Shown here piece by piece: positions 8,260 through 15,755 of a stretch of 50,353 nucleotides of DNA; positions within the stretch are counted from its first letter, which is position 1; each line of letters begins with the position of its first letter. This stretch comes from a virus. The stretch is taken from positions 1 through 50,353 of the IMG/VR virus record IMGVR_UViG_3300045051_001499; one strand, given 5' to 3'. A program made the position numbers and the translations under genes. Under the pieces are notes generated by a model. It did no database searches. It worked only from the letters and a program-made list of their open reading frames with translations, and was not told where the DNA came from.

Positions 8260-8741
8260 GCCTCAAGAACGACGGCCGCCTTGCCCAGCGGGAGTTCGAA
8301 GCCTACTGGGAGCAGCAAGGCAAGGCGGCCTACTTGTTCCGTCTCACTGATGCAGCAGAGGTGGCCGGCATGAATGCCGGCCGCTTCTCCACCGTCAAGA
8401 AGCAGCCGGCAGATTACCTGCTGCTCGATCGAGGGCGCCTCGGCTTTGCCGAGGTCAAGTCGACCGAGAACCCCAAGGGGTTCCGGCTGTCGATGCTCAC
8501 CGAATACCAGCTCGGCACCATGCAGCGGGTCACCGCAGCCGGCGGCGGATATGACGTGTTCGTCCGTCGGCTCGGCCCCGCCGCGGCCTGGTACCGCGTA
8601 CCGGCGGTGGCGGTGCTGGCGGCCGAGACCCGGTCGCTGTCCTGGGAGCAACTCGAAGCGATGCGCGTCGACATGACGCCGGTCGCCACCCCAACCAAGA
8701 AGGCCAAACGGCCGTCCTTCTTTCCTGCACAGGGAACCTGA
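8256..8741 (+). CDS. PD-(D/E)xK nuclease, RecU-like Holliday junction resolvase
   Basis: A 161-residue protein with the RecU/Hjc-type nuclease core: an Asp in PADYLLL (about residue 53) and the E-x-K pair in FAEVKST (about 64-70), followed by a helix with QLGTMQRV and a GGGYDVFVRR strand. RecU-type enzymes cut Holliday junctions and branched DNA, which fits the surrounding recombination genes. The C-terminal 25 residues are basic and proline-rich (TPTKKAKRPSFF) and may bind DNA. The start overlaps the HTH gene stop. Confidence 0.78.
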   Translation: MSLKNDGRLAQREFEAYWEQQGKAAYLFRLTDAAEVAGMNAGRFSTVKKQPADYLLLDRGRLGFAEVKSTENPKGFRLSMLTEYQLGTMQRVTAAGGGYDVFVRRLGPAAAWYRVPAVAVLAAETRSLSWEQLEAMRVDMTPVATPTKKAKRPSFFPAQGT

Positions 8742-8744
8742 CAC

Positions 8745-9216
8745 ATGCACTTCCGTCACTTCATGGTCGACGTCGAGACCACCGGCCTTCGCCCCGACCG
8801 CAACGCCATGATCCAGCTCGCGGTCCCGCTCCTGGGACGAGGATACCCGGCGCTGGTGGGGGCAGCAGCGGCGCGAGGTCTATGAGAGTGTCACTGCCAC
8901 CGCAGCACCGCCGCTGCAGGTGCTGCAGGCGTTCGCCGCCTGGGCCGCCGAAGACATGCTCGACCCGCCTGATCGGTTCTTCTGGGCGAACAACGCCTCG
9001 TTCGACTGGGGCTTTCTGTCGAGCTACCTGTACGACTACGAGATCCCCAACCCATTCAACTTCCGCAAGGTGCGGGACATTCGCTGCTTCCTGGAAGGTA
9101 ATCGCTTCCCCGAGCCGGTTCCCGCCGTCGAGGTCGTGAGCACCGACGGCATGGATCACAACGCACTACATGACTGCATCAAGCAAATCGACTGGTTGTT
9201 CAAGGCGATGCCGTGA
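8745..9216 (+). pseudogene. DnaQ-type 3'-5' exonuclease gene broken by a frameshift
   Basis: ATG 8745 encodes a classic Exo I start (HFMVDVETTGLRPDRNAMIQLA) but hits a stop at 8885. From about 8830 the next frame encodes the rest of the same fold: SWDEDTRRWWGQQRREVYESV, then the Exo II block WANNASFDWGFLSSYL and the Exo III-like DHNALHDC. The two halves match the DEDDh/Rv2179c-like family and all catalytic residues exist, but in different frames. The join lies between about 8817 and 8830 and appears to lack the roughly 25 residues that normally separate the blocks. This is either a real deletion or a sequencing error. Confidence 0.75.
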
Positions 9217-9419
9217 TGGACGAGAAACGCAAACGTCTGGCGGAGGAGATCCGCCAGACTGCGGAGGAGTTGGTGACTAATCTGTCATCAGGTTCCCCTT
9301 GGACCGACGTATTTGTTTCACTCGAGAGTATGAGCTGTCTCAGAGCCGCGGTGTATTACTTAGCCCGAGCCGATGGGGCGGTCGTATTCCTCGATCAGCG
9401 AGGCACCAACAATGTCTGA
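9213..9419 (+). CDS. Hypothetical protein, 68 aa
   Basis: Start is GTG 9213 (overlapping the previous stop as GTGA) or ATG 9216. The product begins with a strongly charged helix (DEKRKRLAEEIRQTAEEL) and continues with a hydrophobic segment around residues 42-62 that ends in VVFLDQRG. No recognised domain. It overlaps the next short gene by 8 bases. Confidence 0.55.
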   Translation: MMDEKRKRLAEEIRQTAEELVTNLSSGSPWTDVFVSLESMSCLRAAVYYLARADGAVVFLDQRGTNNV

Positions 9420-9522
9420 CAGATCAATAATCAGTCTGGCAATCTGCGGCTGCGTAGCCGCGGCTTGTGTTGTAACGAATTCGGCTTGGCCACTGCTCGT
9501 CTTGGTGCTCATCCTGGGGTGA
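9412..9522 (+). CDS. Short membrane peptide, 36 aa
   Basis: ATG 9412 overlaps the previous stop by 8 bases and the frame ends 5 bases before the SbcD start. After MSDRS the peptide is almost entirely hydrophobic: a first stretch IISLAICGCVAAACVV, a short polar NS, then PLLVLVLILG. It could be one or two membrane spans. There is no homologue I recognise; it may also act as a leader coupling translation into SbcD. Confidence 0.45.
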   Translation: MSDRSIISLAICGCVAAACVVTNSAWPLLVLVLILG

Positions 9523-9527
9523 TCAAC

Positions 9528-10529
9528 ATGTTTCAGATCATCAACGACATTCCGGTCGAGATCCTGGGTGATGTCCACCTCGGCCGCAAGTTCCGCAACG
9601 GCGTTCCCCTGCACCGCCGAGGTGAACGAGAAGAGGCGGTGTGGGCCGGGCTGGAGGCCAGCCTGGAAGCCTCCCCCTCGGATGGCTTGCACGTTCAGAT
9701 GGGCGACCTGTTCGACAAAATGGTTGTTCCCTACAGCGTGGTCATGCGTGCCGCCTCACTGTACCGCCAAGCCGCTCGGTGCAATGAGGCTTGCACGTTC
9801 GTGGTGCTCCGCGGCAACCACGACGCCAGCCGGGACACCAGTCAATGGTCGGCCCTCGACGTGTTCAAAGCCCTGGTCAGGGATCAGAAGAACATCCTCG
9901 TGGTGGATGAGGAGCCGGCCTACTTGTGGGAGATGGGTTTCTACCCGTGGTGCGCGTTCAAGACCGCGGCTGAGATGGCGGCCGACACCCCCAAGGATAT
10001 CGTCGCCGCCTTCGGTCACTGGGACGTCAAGTCCTTCGGCGGCAGCGACGATAATCTGCTGCCCATCGAACAACTGGCCGAGGTTGAGCACATCTTCACT
10101 GGTCACGACCACAAGCCTCGGGTCGAGATGGTGCCGGTATCGGATGGCAGACGGCTCACCAAGTTTCGTCAGGTCACCGTCGTCGGGTCCATGCAACCCT
10201 ACGCCCATGGGGAAGACGCCGATGACAGCCCCGACCCGATGTACGTCACCTATGACCTGGATCAGCTACCCGACCCTCCCGCCCTGGTCAACAAGTGCGT
10301 CCGGGTCCGGCTGAAGCCTGGGCAGGAGCTGCCGGACATCGACTGCCTGCAGCTGACGCCGCAGCGGATCGACGCCGAAGGCCGGGTGGTCGACACCGAG
10401 GTCGAGTTCGCTGCCTTCGACATGGCCCGGCTGATGACCGAGACCTTCACCGAGGCCAACCTGCCGGCCGGGGTGATCTCCGCGCTGACTGAGCGGTTCT
10501 CGCAGCTGCGGGAACTGTCCGATGCTTAG
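9528..10529 (+). CDS. sbcD: SbcD/Mre11-type nuclease subunit (gp47-like)
   Basis: A 333-residue calcineurin-like metallophosphoesterase. The start at ATG 9528 is chosen because the conserved fold begins at once. Motifs: GDVHLG (residues 15-20), GDLFD (about 57), RGNHD (about 94), GHWD (about 161) and GHDHK (about 190), all in SbcD/Mre11 order and spacing. It pairs with the SbcC ATPase at 12279 as a DNA end-processing nuclease like T4 gp47/gp46. The two subunits are separated here by the deaminase and a regulatory cassette rather than being adjacent. Its stop overlaps the deaminase start. Confidence 0.93.
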   Translation: MFQIINDIPVEILGDVHLGRKFRNGVPLHRRGEREEAVWAGLEASLEASPSDGLHVQMGDLFDKMVVPYSVVMRAASLYRQAARCNEACTFVVLRGNHDASRDTSQWSALDVFKALVRDQKNILVVDEEPAYLWEMGFYPWCAFKTAAEMAADTPKDIVAAFGHWDVKSFGGSDDNLLPIEQLAEVEHIFTGHDHKPRVEMVPVSDGRRLTKFRQVTVVGSMQPYAHGEDADDSPDPMYVTYDLDQLPDPPALVNKCVRVRLKPGQELPDIDCLQLTPQRIDAEGRVVDTEVEFAAFDMARLMTETFTEANLPAGVISALTERFSQLRELSDA

Positions 10530-10956
10530 CTGGGACGAGTTCTTCCTCGGCCTGGCCAAGTACGTAACCTGTAAGTCCAAGGACCCTACCACTAAGGTAG
10601 GAGCTGTCGTCGTCGGAGCCACAAACAACGAGGTGGCCTTCGGCTTTAATGGTCTGCCTCCGGGCATCGCCGATGATGATCGTCTCTTGGACCGCGACTG
10701 GAAGAATTTTAACACCGTTCATGCCGAAATGAACGCATTAGCCTATTGCAAGTTCAAACCAGTCACGCTATACAGTACCCACTTCCCGTGCCACCGATGC
10801 GCAGTTCATATACTGTCGCATCGGACCATAACAAGGGTAGTGTCACCGACCCCTTCGGGCGAGTACCTCCAGCGATGGGGCGAAAGCATGAAGCTGACGG
10901 AGGCGCTATTTAAGGAGGCAGGGGTGGAGATCGTTTTCTTCAATCAGAGGACCTGA
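10522..10956 (+). CDS. dCMP deaminase
   Basis: A 144-residue zinc-dependent deaminase converting dCMP to dUMP, the ThyX substrate. The zinc site is visible as HAEMNAL (H-A-E, about residue 70) and PCHRC (P-C-x2-C, about 89). Near the N-terminus CKSKDPTTKVGAVVV is the usual ComEB/T4 Cd-type opening. It overlaps the SbcD stop by 8 bases and is followed by a CCTGACA-type start context for the next gene. Confidence 0.93.
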   Translation: MLSWDEFFLGLAKYVTCKSKDPTTKVGAVVVGATNNEVAFGFNGLPPGIADDDRLLDRDWKNFNTVHAEMNALAYCKFKPVTLYSTHFPCHRCAVHILSHRTITRVVSPTPSGEYLQRWGESMKLTEALFKEAGVEIVFFNQRT

Positions 10957-10960
10957 CATC

Positions 10961-11209
10961 ATGGCTCAGCAGCAGTTTGCCCGCACCGTCCTGGACATCA
11001 AGGTTCCGGTGTCGACCGACAACTTCGGCAAGATGGGCGCCGTCTCCGAGATCCTTGGCCGCGCCAAGGCCGAGATCGAAGCCCTGGAAATCGAGGGCCT
11101 GTCCGTGGCCGACACCGCGTCGATCTACGCGCCGAACCCCGAGAAGGGCAAGGGCCGCAAGAAGGCCGTCGCCAACACCGACACCGTGGAGAGCGTCGAG
11201 GCCGCCTAA
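10961..11209 (+). CDS. Hypothetical protein, 82 aa
   Basis: A small acidic/basic protein: a strand VLDIKVPVSTDN, an amphipathic helix AVSEILGRAKAEIEALEIEG, then a low-complexity Lys/Gly stretch (PEKGKGRKK) and an acidic end. No domain recognised. GAGG precedes the start. It is the last gene before a strong terminator, so it may be abundant. Confidence 0.65.
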   Translation: MAQQQFARTVLDIKVPVSTDNFGKMGAVSEILGRAKAEIEALEIEGLSVADTASIYAPNPEKGKGRKKAVANTDTVESVEAA

Positions 11210-11235
11210 GGCTTCACCGTCTCAGATGAGTGCGT

Positions 11236-11267
11236 AAAGGGGCACCTTTCGGTGCCCCTTTTATTTT
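11236..11267 (+). terminator. Strong intrinsic terminator
   Basis: Eight-bp stem GGGGCACC/GGTGCCCC with a TTTC loop, preceded by AAA and followed by TTTTATTTT. It ends the long 3273-11209 transcript, and palindrome copy 2 follows 13 bases later. Confidence 0.93.
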
Positions 11268-11280
11268 GCCTGTTCGGTTG

Positions 11281-11297
11281 AGCTTGTATAGCAAGCC
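11281..11297. promoter_or_regulatory. 17-bp palindromic operator-like site, copy 2 of 9
   Basis: AGCTTGTATAGCAAGCC: the left arm is perfect; the right arm differs from consensus at three positions. It lies between the 11236 terminator and the RHH-antirepressor-SbcC unit, 69 bases before the RHH start. Autoregulation by the RHH protein would be the natural reading. Confidence 0.65.
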
Positions 11298-11365
11298 CTA
11301 CTTTTTAACTGAAGATTTCTTTTTAGACCTGATACGTTCAATAGACAGAAGTATTGGAGGATCTC

Positions 11366-11530
11366 ATGAAGGATATTAAGACTGTTTCGATTGCGGTCAA
11401 AATGACCGAGGAACAACTGCGCTGGCTGGACCGCTGGCGTGCGTTCCAGCTGGATGTCCCCAGCCGGCCGGAGGCTGTTCGGCGCTTGATCGAGAGCGCG
11501 ACCCTGCCGGCGGAGAACCCCCATGTCTGA
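11366..11530 (+). CDS. Ribbon-helix-helix (Arc/CopG-like) regulator, 54 aa
   Basis: ATG 11366, behind a good GGAGG site, encodes a 54-residue protein with RHH layout: a beta strand KTVSIAVKM (residues 5-13), helix 1 TEEQLRWLDRWRAFQL (14-29) and helix 2 SRPEAVRRLIES (33-44). This is the size of P22 Arc. Its stop overlaps the downstream antirepressor gene by 8 bases, so both come from one message, as arc-ant do in P22. RHH dimers bind short palindromic half-sites in tandem, making this the leading candidate to bind the AGCTTGTA palindromes. Confidence 0.82.
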   Translation: MKDIKTVSIAVKMTEEQLRWLDRWRAFQLDVPSRPEAVRRLIESATLPAENPHV

Positions 11531-12275
11531 GGTGGTCCCCTTCGTTTTCGACGGCCGCCCCATCGGCGTCGTCTCGGTCGACGGCGAACCCTGGTTCGTC
11601 GGCAAGGATGTCGCGGCAGCGTTGGGGTACGCTGACCCCAAGAAGGCCATTCGGCAGCACTGTAAGGCATTGAAAAAGTTCAATATGGGTGTATTAGCAC
11701 AATTAAATATACTAAACCCACCGCCGAGCGGGCTGCTGATGATCCCTGAACGGGACCTGTATCGCCTGATCATGCGGTCGAACCTGCCGTCCGCCGAGCG
11801 GTTCGAAGAGTGGGTGGTAGGGACGGTGTTGCCGGCCGTTCGCAAGACCGGAAGCTACAACGCTCCCGACGCCATGAAGATGCTGAACGATCCGGCGACG
11901 CTACGTCAGCTGCTCCTTAACTATGACGAAAAGATTGCTGAATTGCAGCAGAACGTCGAGGAGATGACGCCGAAGGCCGAGTTCTACGACCGATACGGTG
12001 ACGAGACTGAGACCTACAACCTCCGTCATGCCGCCCGGATATTGTCTGACCACCCCAACAAAGTCCTCAACGTACTCAGAGTACGAAAGTTCTTATTCTA
12101 CGAGGGTGGCAGACAAGTCCCCTATGCGCAGTGGCTCAAGCGAGAACTATTTATCATGAAGATCATCGAAGATACCAACGGTAATCTTCGATCAGAAACC
12201 CACATGACCCCAAAAGGTCTGGCGTTCTTTCATCGCTATCTATCGCCCGAGTTCGACCCCCTGCTGAGGGCCTGA
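11523..12275 (+). CDS. Phage antirepressor with BRO-N and KilAC domains
   Basis: A 250-residue two-domain regulator. The N-terminal BRO-N domain (about 1-110) shows FDGRPIGVVSVDGEPWFVGKDVAAALGY and the FEEWVVGTVLPAVRKTGSY end. A short linker with a coiled segment (EKIAELQQNVEEM) leads to a KilAC-like domain (about 155-240) with LRHAARIL, QWLKRELF and the closing THMTPKGLAFFHRYL. Such proteins inactivate phage repressors or act on DNA in lytic switching. It is co-transcribed with the RHH gene and lies 3 bases upstream of SbcC. A short 15-bp palindrome (12072-12086) lies inside its KilAC region. Confidence 0.9.
   Translation: MSEVVPFVFDGRPIGVVSVDGEPWFVGKDVAAALGYADPKKAIRQHCKALKKFNMGVLAQLNILNPPPSGLLMIPERDLYRLIMRSNLPSAERFEEWVVGTVLPAVRKTGSYNAPDAMKMLNDPATLRQLLLNYDEKIAELQQNVEEMTPKAEFYDRYGDETETYNLRHAARILSDHPNKVLNVLRVRKFLFYEGGRQVPYAQWLKRELFIMKIIEDTNGNLRSETHMTPKGLAFFHRYLSPEFDPLLRA
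12072..12086. repeat. Short 15-bp intragenic palindrome in the antirepressor gene
   Basis: CGTACTC-A-GAGTACG lies in the KilAC part of the 11523 gene. Seven-bp arms can arise by chance in a window this size, so significance is low. It is recorded because the two other regulator genes carry much longer intragenic palindromes. Confidence 0.45.
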
Positions 12276-12278
12276 CAC

Positions 12279-14474
12279 ATGCTCCACTCTCTGAAATACT
12301 CTGTGACCTTCCCGACCACTGGGCGGGAGTTCAGCTCCGACGTCAACTTCGACACCGGACTCACCGCCATCACCGGCAGCAACGAAGCCGGCAAGTCCCT
12401 TCACCTGGAGTTCATCGCCTTTGCCCTCTATGGCAGCAAGGCTCTGCGGGGTGAGGCCGACGACTACAAGACCCTCAAGGTCGAGATGGAGTTCTCCGTC
12501 CGGGACGCTCGCTACCGGATCTTCCGCAACGGCAGCAAGGTCACCCTGCATCAGGGCGACACCCCGCTGACCTCGGGCACCAAGGCCGTCAATGCCGCCG
12601 TGGTTCGTTTGCTCGGCTACGACTGGACCGTGTTCAAGATGGCCAACCTGACCTGCCAGGGTGAGGTGGTGGCCCTGGGGAACATGACCCCCTCCGCCCG
12701 CCGCGCCGCCGTCGACCAGACCATCGGCCTCGACGTGCTCGACGATCTCGCTGGATGGGCTGGTGATCAGGTGCGGACCAGTGAGACCGAGGCGGTGGCG
12801 ATCGAGCGGGTGATGGGCGCCGAGCCGATCGAGCCGGCGAGGCCGGAAGGCTACCGCCCGGTGGACGAGATCAGGCTCGAGCTGGAGCAGTTGCGCGTCC
12901 TGGATCAGGAGCGCATGGAGATAGAGGCGTGGCTGAAGACCCGACCGACCTTGGGCGAGAAGCCGGTGCCGCCATGCCCTGAGACGGCCAAGGAACTGGA
13001 AGCCCAGGTCGACGCCCGCCGGGCAGCGGCGCTGGAGCTGGCGGCGCTGCGCAACCAGATCGCTGCGATCCCCGACGCCACCTTGAGCGAGGAGGAGATT
13101 ACCCAGCAGGAAGCCGCCTGGGAGACCTACCACGCTTCGCAGGAGAAGCAGAAAGCCCTCGCCGGTCTGGTCAAACCCGGCATCCGCCGTGAGGTGGCCA
13201 TCAGCCTGATCGAGCAGTGGCAGCGGAGGCGGCGCTGGGAGGACTTCCAGGCGCTGTTGAAGCGGGTGCCGAAGCCGGAGCGGCCGTTGGACGAGGTGCT
13301 GCAGGACATGCACACCTGGAACCTGATCGACCGCTTCAACGCCCGTGACAAGCTGCTCTCTCAGGGTGAACACATCTGCCCGGCTTGTGGCCATCATTGG
13401 CCGGTGGCGGCCGATGCCTTGAAGATGTACGCCGATCTACCGACCAACCGGCCGGCTTCTCCGGAATTGCCCTGGACTGAGCTGGAGCGCATCGGGCGTG
13501 CCTGGAGCAGCTGGGACGCCGCCGCCGAGCAACGGGCGACGCTGGAGTGCGAGGAGGTCGACATCCCCGGAGCCAGCGAGGCTGACGCCCGTGAGGTGCT
13601 GCGGAGATGGGAGGCTTGGGACGCCTCCGCCTCGGTGCGCGCCCAATACCAGTCAGTGCCGGACAACGCGCCGAAGCCCTTGATCGCCGAGGCCGCCCTG
13701 CGGCGGGCGCGGATCGCCCTGTCGCAGATGGTGCAGAAGGCCGAGCTGGACAAGCGGGCGGCGGCGATCGCCCTGCCGGCCGACCGTGAGCCGGATCTGC
13801 TGGCGCGGCGGCGCTATGAGACCGAGTTGTCTCATTGGGAGGAGGCTCATCGCCAGCTTGAGGCGTGGCAGGTTGAGGAGGCCAAGAAGACCTTCCGGCT
13901 GCGGCTGTTGACTAATATCCCTGGGCGGATCGCTTCCGCCCAGGCCCGAGTGGAGGCAGCCCAGCGCTACGAGATCGAGCTGGAAGCCTATCAAGCGCGG
14001 GCACGGCAGTGGCAGCAGCACTCGACCCGGTCGGCCGAACTGAGGGCCTCCGCTGGCCACTGGCAGGCGGCGCGCAAGGCGATCGGGGTGTTGCGCTCGA
14101 AGGTCAAGGGCTATCTGGTGCCGTCGCTGAACAAGGTGGCGTCGTCGCTGCTGTACCAGATGACGGGCGGCACCCGCTCCTCGATCGTGGTGACCGAGGA
14201 CTTCGAGATCACCGTCGATGGGCAGGCTCTGCGGACCCTGTCCGGCTCGGCCAAAGCGGTGGCCAATCTGGCGCTGCGGGTGGCGCTGGGGCTCGTCCTC
14301 ACTAACCGGGTCTTTAGCGTCTTTATGGGGGATGAGGTGGACGAAGCGATGGACGCTGACCGTGCCGGCTTCACTGCCGAGGCGTTCTCGGCGCTGAGCA
14401 GCACGATCAAACAGATCCTGCTGGTGTCTCATAAGGACATCGACGCGGACAATGAGATCAGGGTGGGAGCTTAA
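12279..14474 (+). CDS. sbcC: SbcC/Rad50-type ATPase (gp46-like)
   Basis: A 731-residue SMC-type ATPase partner of SbcD. Walker A is GSNEAGKS (33-40). Two long Glu/Arg/Ala-rich coiled-coil arms flank a zinc-hook CxxC at about residues 367-370 (CPACGHHW). The C-terminal lobe has an ABC signature-like LSGSAKAVANLALR (about 650) and a Walker B/D-loop region FMGDEVDEAMDADR (about 683). The signature reads LSGSA rather than LSGGE. It belongs to the RHH-antirepressor transcript, so end processing and the regulatory switch are co-expressed. Confidence 0.93.
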   Translation: MLHSLKYSVTFPTTGREFSSDVNFDTGLTAITGSNEAGKSLHLEFIAFALYGSKALRGEADDYKTLKVEMEFSVRDARYRIFRNGSKVTLHQGDTPLTSGTKAVNAAVVRLLGYDWTVFKMANLTCQGEVVALGNMTPSARRAAVDQTIGLDVLDDLAGWAGDQVRTSETEAVAIERVMGAEPIEPARPEGYRPVDEIRLELEQLRVLDQERMEIEAWLKTRPTLGEKPVPPCPETAKELEAQVDARRAAALELAALRNQIAAIPDATLSEEEITQQEAAWETYHASQEKQKALAGLVKPGIRREVAISLIEQWQRRRRWEDFQALLKRVPKPERPLDEVLQDMHTWNLIDRFNARDKLLSQGEHICPACGHHWPVAADALKMYADLPTNRPASPELPWTELERIGRAWSSWDAAAEQRATLECEEVDIPGASEADAREVLRRWEAWDASASVRAQYQSVPDNAPKPLIAEAALRRARIALSQMVQKAELDKRAAAIALPADREPDLLARRRYETELSHWEEAHRQLEAWQVEEAKKTFRLRLLTNIPGRIASAQARVEAAQRYEIELEAYQARARQWQQHSTRSAELRASAGHWQAARKAIGVLRSKVKGYLVPSLNKVASSLLYQMTGGTRSSIVVTEDFEITVDGQALRTLSGSAKAVANLALRVALGLVLTNRVFSVFMGDEVDEAMDADRAGFTAEAFSALSSTIKQILLVSHKDIDADNEIRVGA

Positions 14475-14477
14475 GAA

Positions 14478-14494
14478 AGCTTGTAAGACAAGCT
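14478..14494. promoter_or_regulatory. 17-bp palindromic operator-like site, copy 3 of 9
   Basis: AGCTTGTAAGACAAGCT: one mismatch to consensus. It starts 4 bases after the SbcC stop and heads the dNMP kinase-MazG unit. No terminator separates it from SbcC, so the kinase may have both read-through and its own expression. Confidence 0.72.
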
Positions 14495-14508
14495 AAGTTC
14501 TAGCTGTT

Positions 14509-14561
14509 GGTTCCCGTCTCACCGACGATTAGTCTACTGTGTCTTCAAAGAGACGGGAACC
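14509..14561 (+). promoter_or_regulatory. Leader hairpin burying the dNMP kinase ribosome-binding region
   Basis: A perfect 12-bp inverted repeat, GGTTCCCGTCTC (14509-14520) and GAGACGGGAACC (14550-14561), with a 29-base loop. The 3' arm contains the purine-rich GGGAA that would serve as ribosome-binding site, 7 bases before ATG 14569. No T run follows, so it is not a terminator. Translational control is inferred. Confidence 0.6.
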
Positions 14562-14568
14562 TGACAAC

Positions 14569-15147
14569 ATGAAGAAGCTTATTGCCATCGCGGCTAAGAA
14601 GGGCCGTGGTAAGGACACGGCTGCCAACTACTTGGCAGCCAACTACGGCTTCATGGTCGACCACTTCGCCAAGCCGCTGAAGATCGTGACCATGGAAGTG
14701 TTCGGACTTACCCTCGACGAGGTCACCGACCCGGTCCTCAAGGAGACCGTGCTCACCCGTTGGCCGTACGAGGCACCAGGCCGTCTGCTCCAACTTGTCG
14801 GCACCGATCTGTTCCGCGAACGCTGGCCGGATGTCTGGGTCCGTGCTGCCATGCGCCGCGCCGCCCAATACGACCGCACCGTCCTGACCGACTGCCGCTT
14901 CCCCAACGAGGCCGCCGCGGTGCAGACAGCAGGCGGGGTGGTGATCCGCCTCACCGGCCCGTGCTGGGGGGTCGCGGGTGGTCGAGACCCCAACCACGCG
15001 TCTGAGCGCATGGTCGAGGACATCATCGCCGACTTCGAGATCGACAACACCGCAACCAAAGACCAGCTCTACACACAGCTGGACGAGATCATGCTGACGC
15101 TCAGCATCCCCAAGATTGAGTGCTGGACGCCGGGGTGTATGCGATGA
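14569..15147 (+). CDS. Deoxynucleoside monophosphate kinase
   Basis: A 192-residue P-loop kinase of the T4 gene 1/phage dNMP kinase type, raising dNMPs to dNDPs. The modified P-loop AAKKGRGKDTAANYLA is at residues 6-21, followed by HFAKPLKIVTMEVFGL, the RLLQLVGTDLFRE block (about 71) and TDCRFPNEAAAV (about 106), all typical of this family. ATG 14569 is chosen because the conserved P-loop follows immediately. The stop overlaps the MazG-like start as ATGA. Confidence 0.88.
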   Translation: MKKLIAIAAKKGRGKDTAANYLAANYGFMVDHFAKPLKIVTMEVFGLTLDEVTDPVLKETVLTRWPYEAPGRLLQLVGTDLFRERWPDVWVRAAMRRAAQYDRTVLTDCRFPNEAAAVQTAGGVVIRLTGPCWGVAGGRDPNHASERMVEDIIADFEIDNTATKDQLYTQLDEIMLTLSIPKIECWTPGCMR

Positions 15148-15629
15148 ACCTCACTGACTATCAGCGGTCGGCCGCTCGCTTCGAGTGCTCAGAGCGCAGC
15201 GCCAACGTGATCCCTGAACGCCTGCTCCACGCCATCGTCGGCCTCGCCTCCGAGGTGGGAGAGGTGGCCGAAGTCCTGAACGGGGCGAAGGTCGAGCTTG
15301 TCGACGAGTTGGGCGACTGCCTCTGGTACATCGCCCTCGGCTTCGACGCCGTTGGCGAGTTCATGGGCGACCATGTGATGATCAACCGGGACCGGGTCAC
15401 CGCCTGGGACAGTTATGCCACCCTGGCCTTGGCCTCCAGCCGGCTGTGCGACCAGATCAAGAAGGCCACCTACCGGAGGGATCGCCCGCTGGAACGGGAT
15501 CGGGTGGTGCGGTATCTGAGCGAGGCGCTGTCCTGCGTCAGCCATTTGGCCACCCTGGCATCCACCGATATCTGGTCGGTCGGCCAGCGCAATTTGGCGA
15601 AGCTGGAAGCGCGCTACGCTGCGGCTTGA
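15144..15629 (+). CDS. MazG-like nucleotide pyrophosphohydrolase
   Basis: A 161-residue all-alpha NTP pyrophosphatase. The metal-binding signature is visible as SEVGEVAEVLNG (E-x2-E, about residues 35-46) and ELVDELGDCLWYI (E-x2-E-x2-D, about 50-62). It starts with NLTDYQRSAARF, common in phage MazG proteins. Likely roles are removing non-canonical dNTPs or lowering stress alarmones. It is the last gene of the early plus-strand region and is followed by a bidirectional terminator. Confidence 0.85.
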   Translation: MNLTDYQRSAARFECSERSANVIPERLLHAIVGLASEVGEVAEVLNGAKVELVDELGDCLWYIALGFDAVGEFMGDHVMINRDRVTAWDSYATLALASSRLCDQIKKATYRRDRPLERDRVVRYLSEALSCVSHLATLASTDIWSVGQRNLAKLEARYAAA

Positions 15630-15713
15630 CCCCAGGCCGCCTGAGGGGTATATCTGGGGCCTTGGCTCGGGTTACTTGTCAGGTTCTCGGCCATCAGCAC
15701 AATATCAAAACTC

Positions 15714-15755
15714 AAACCCCGGCCGGTTGATCACCGCGCCGGGGTTTCTTTTTGC
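15714..15755. terminator. Bidirectional terminator between convergent units
   Basis: Ten-bp stem AAACCCCGGC/GCCGGGGTTT with a 14-base loop, followed on the plus strand by CTTTTT and on the minus strand by TTTGAGTTTT. It lies where the early plus-strand unit meets the minus-strand lysis unit and overlaps the last codons of Rz1. Confidence 0.88.

Noticed and set aside
8882-9139. Plus-strand frame starting at ATG 8882 within the broken exonuclease region
   Set aside because: Its composition is Arg/Ser/Pro-rich and it is a third frame; the Exo II/III blocks are in the frame from about 8830.
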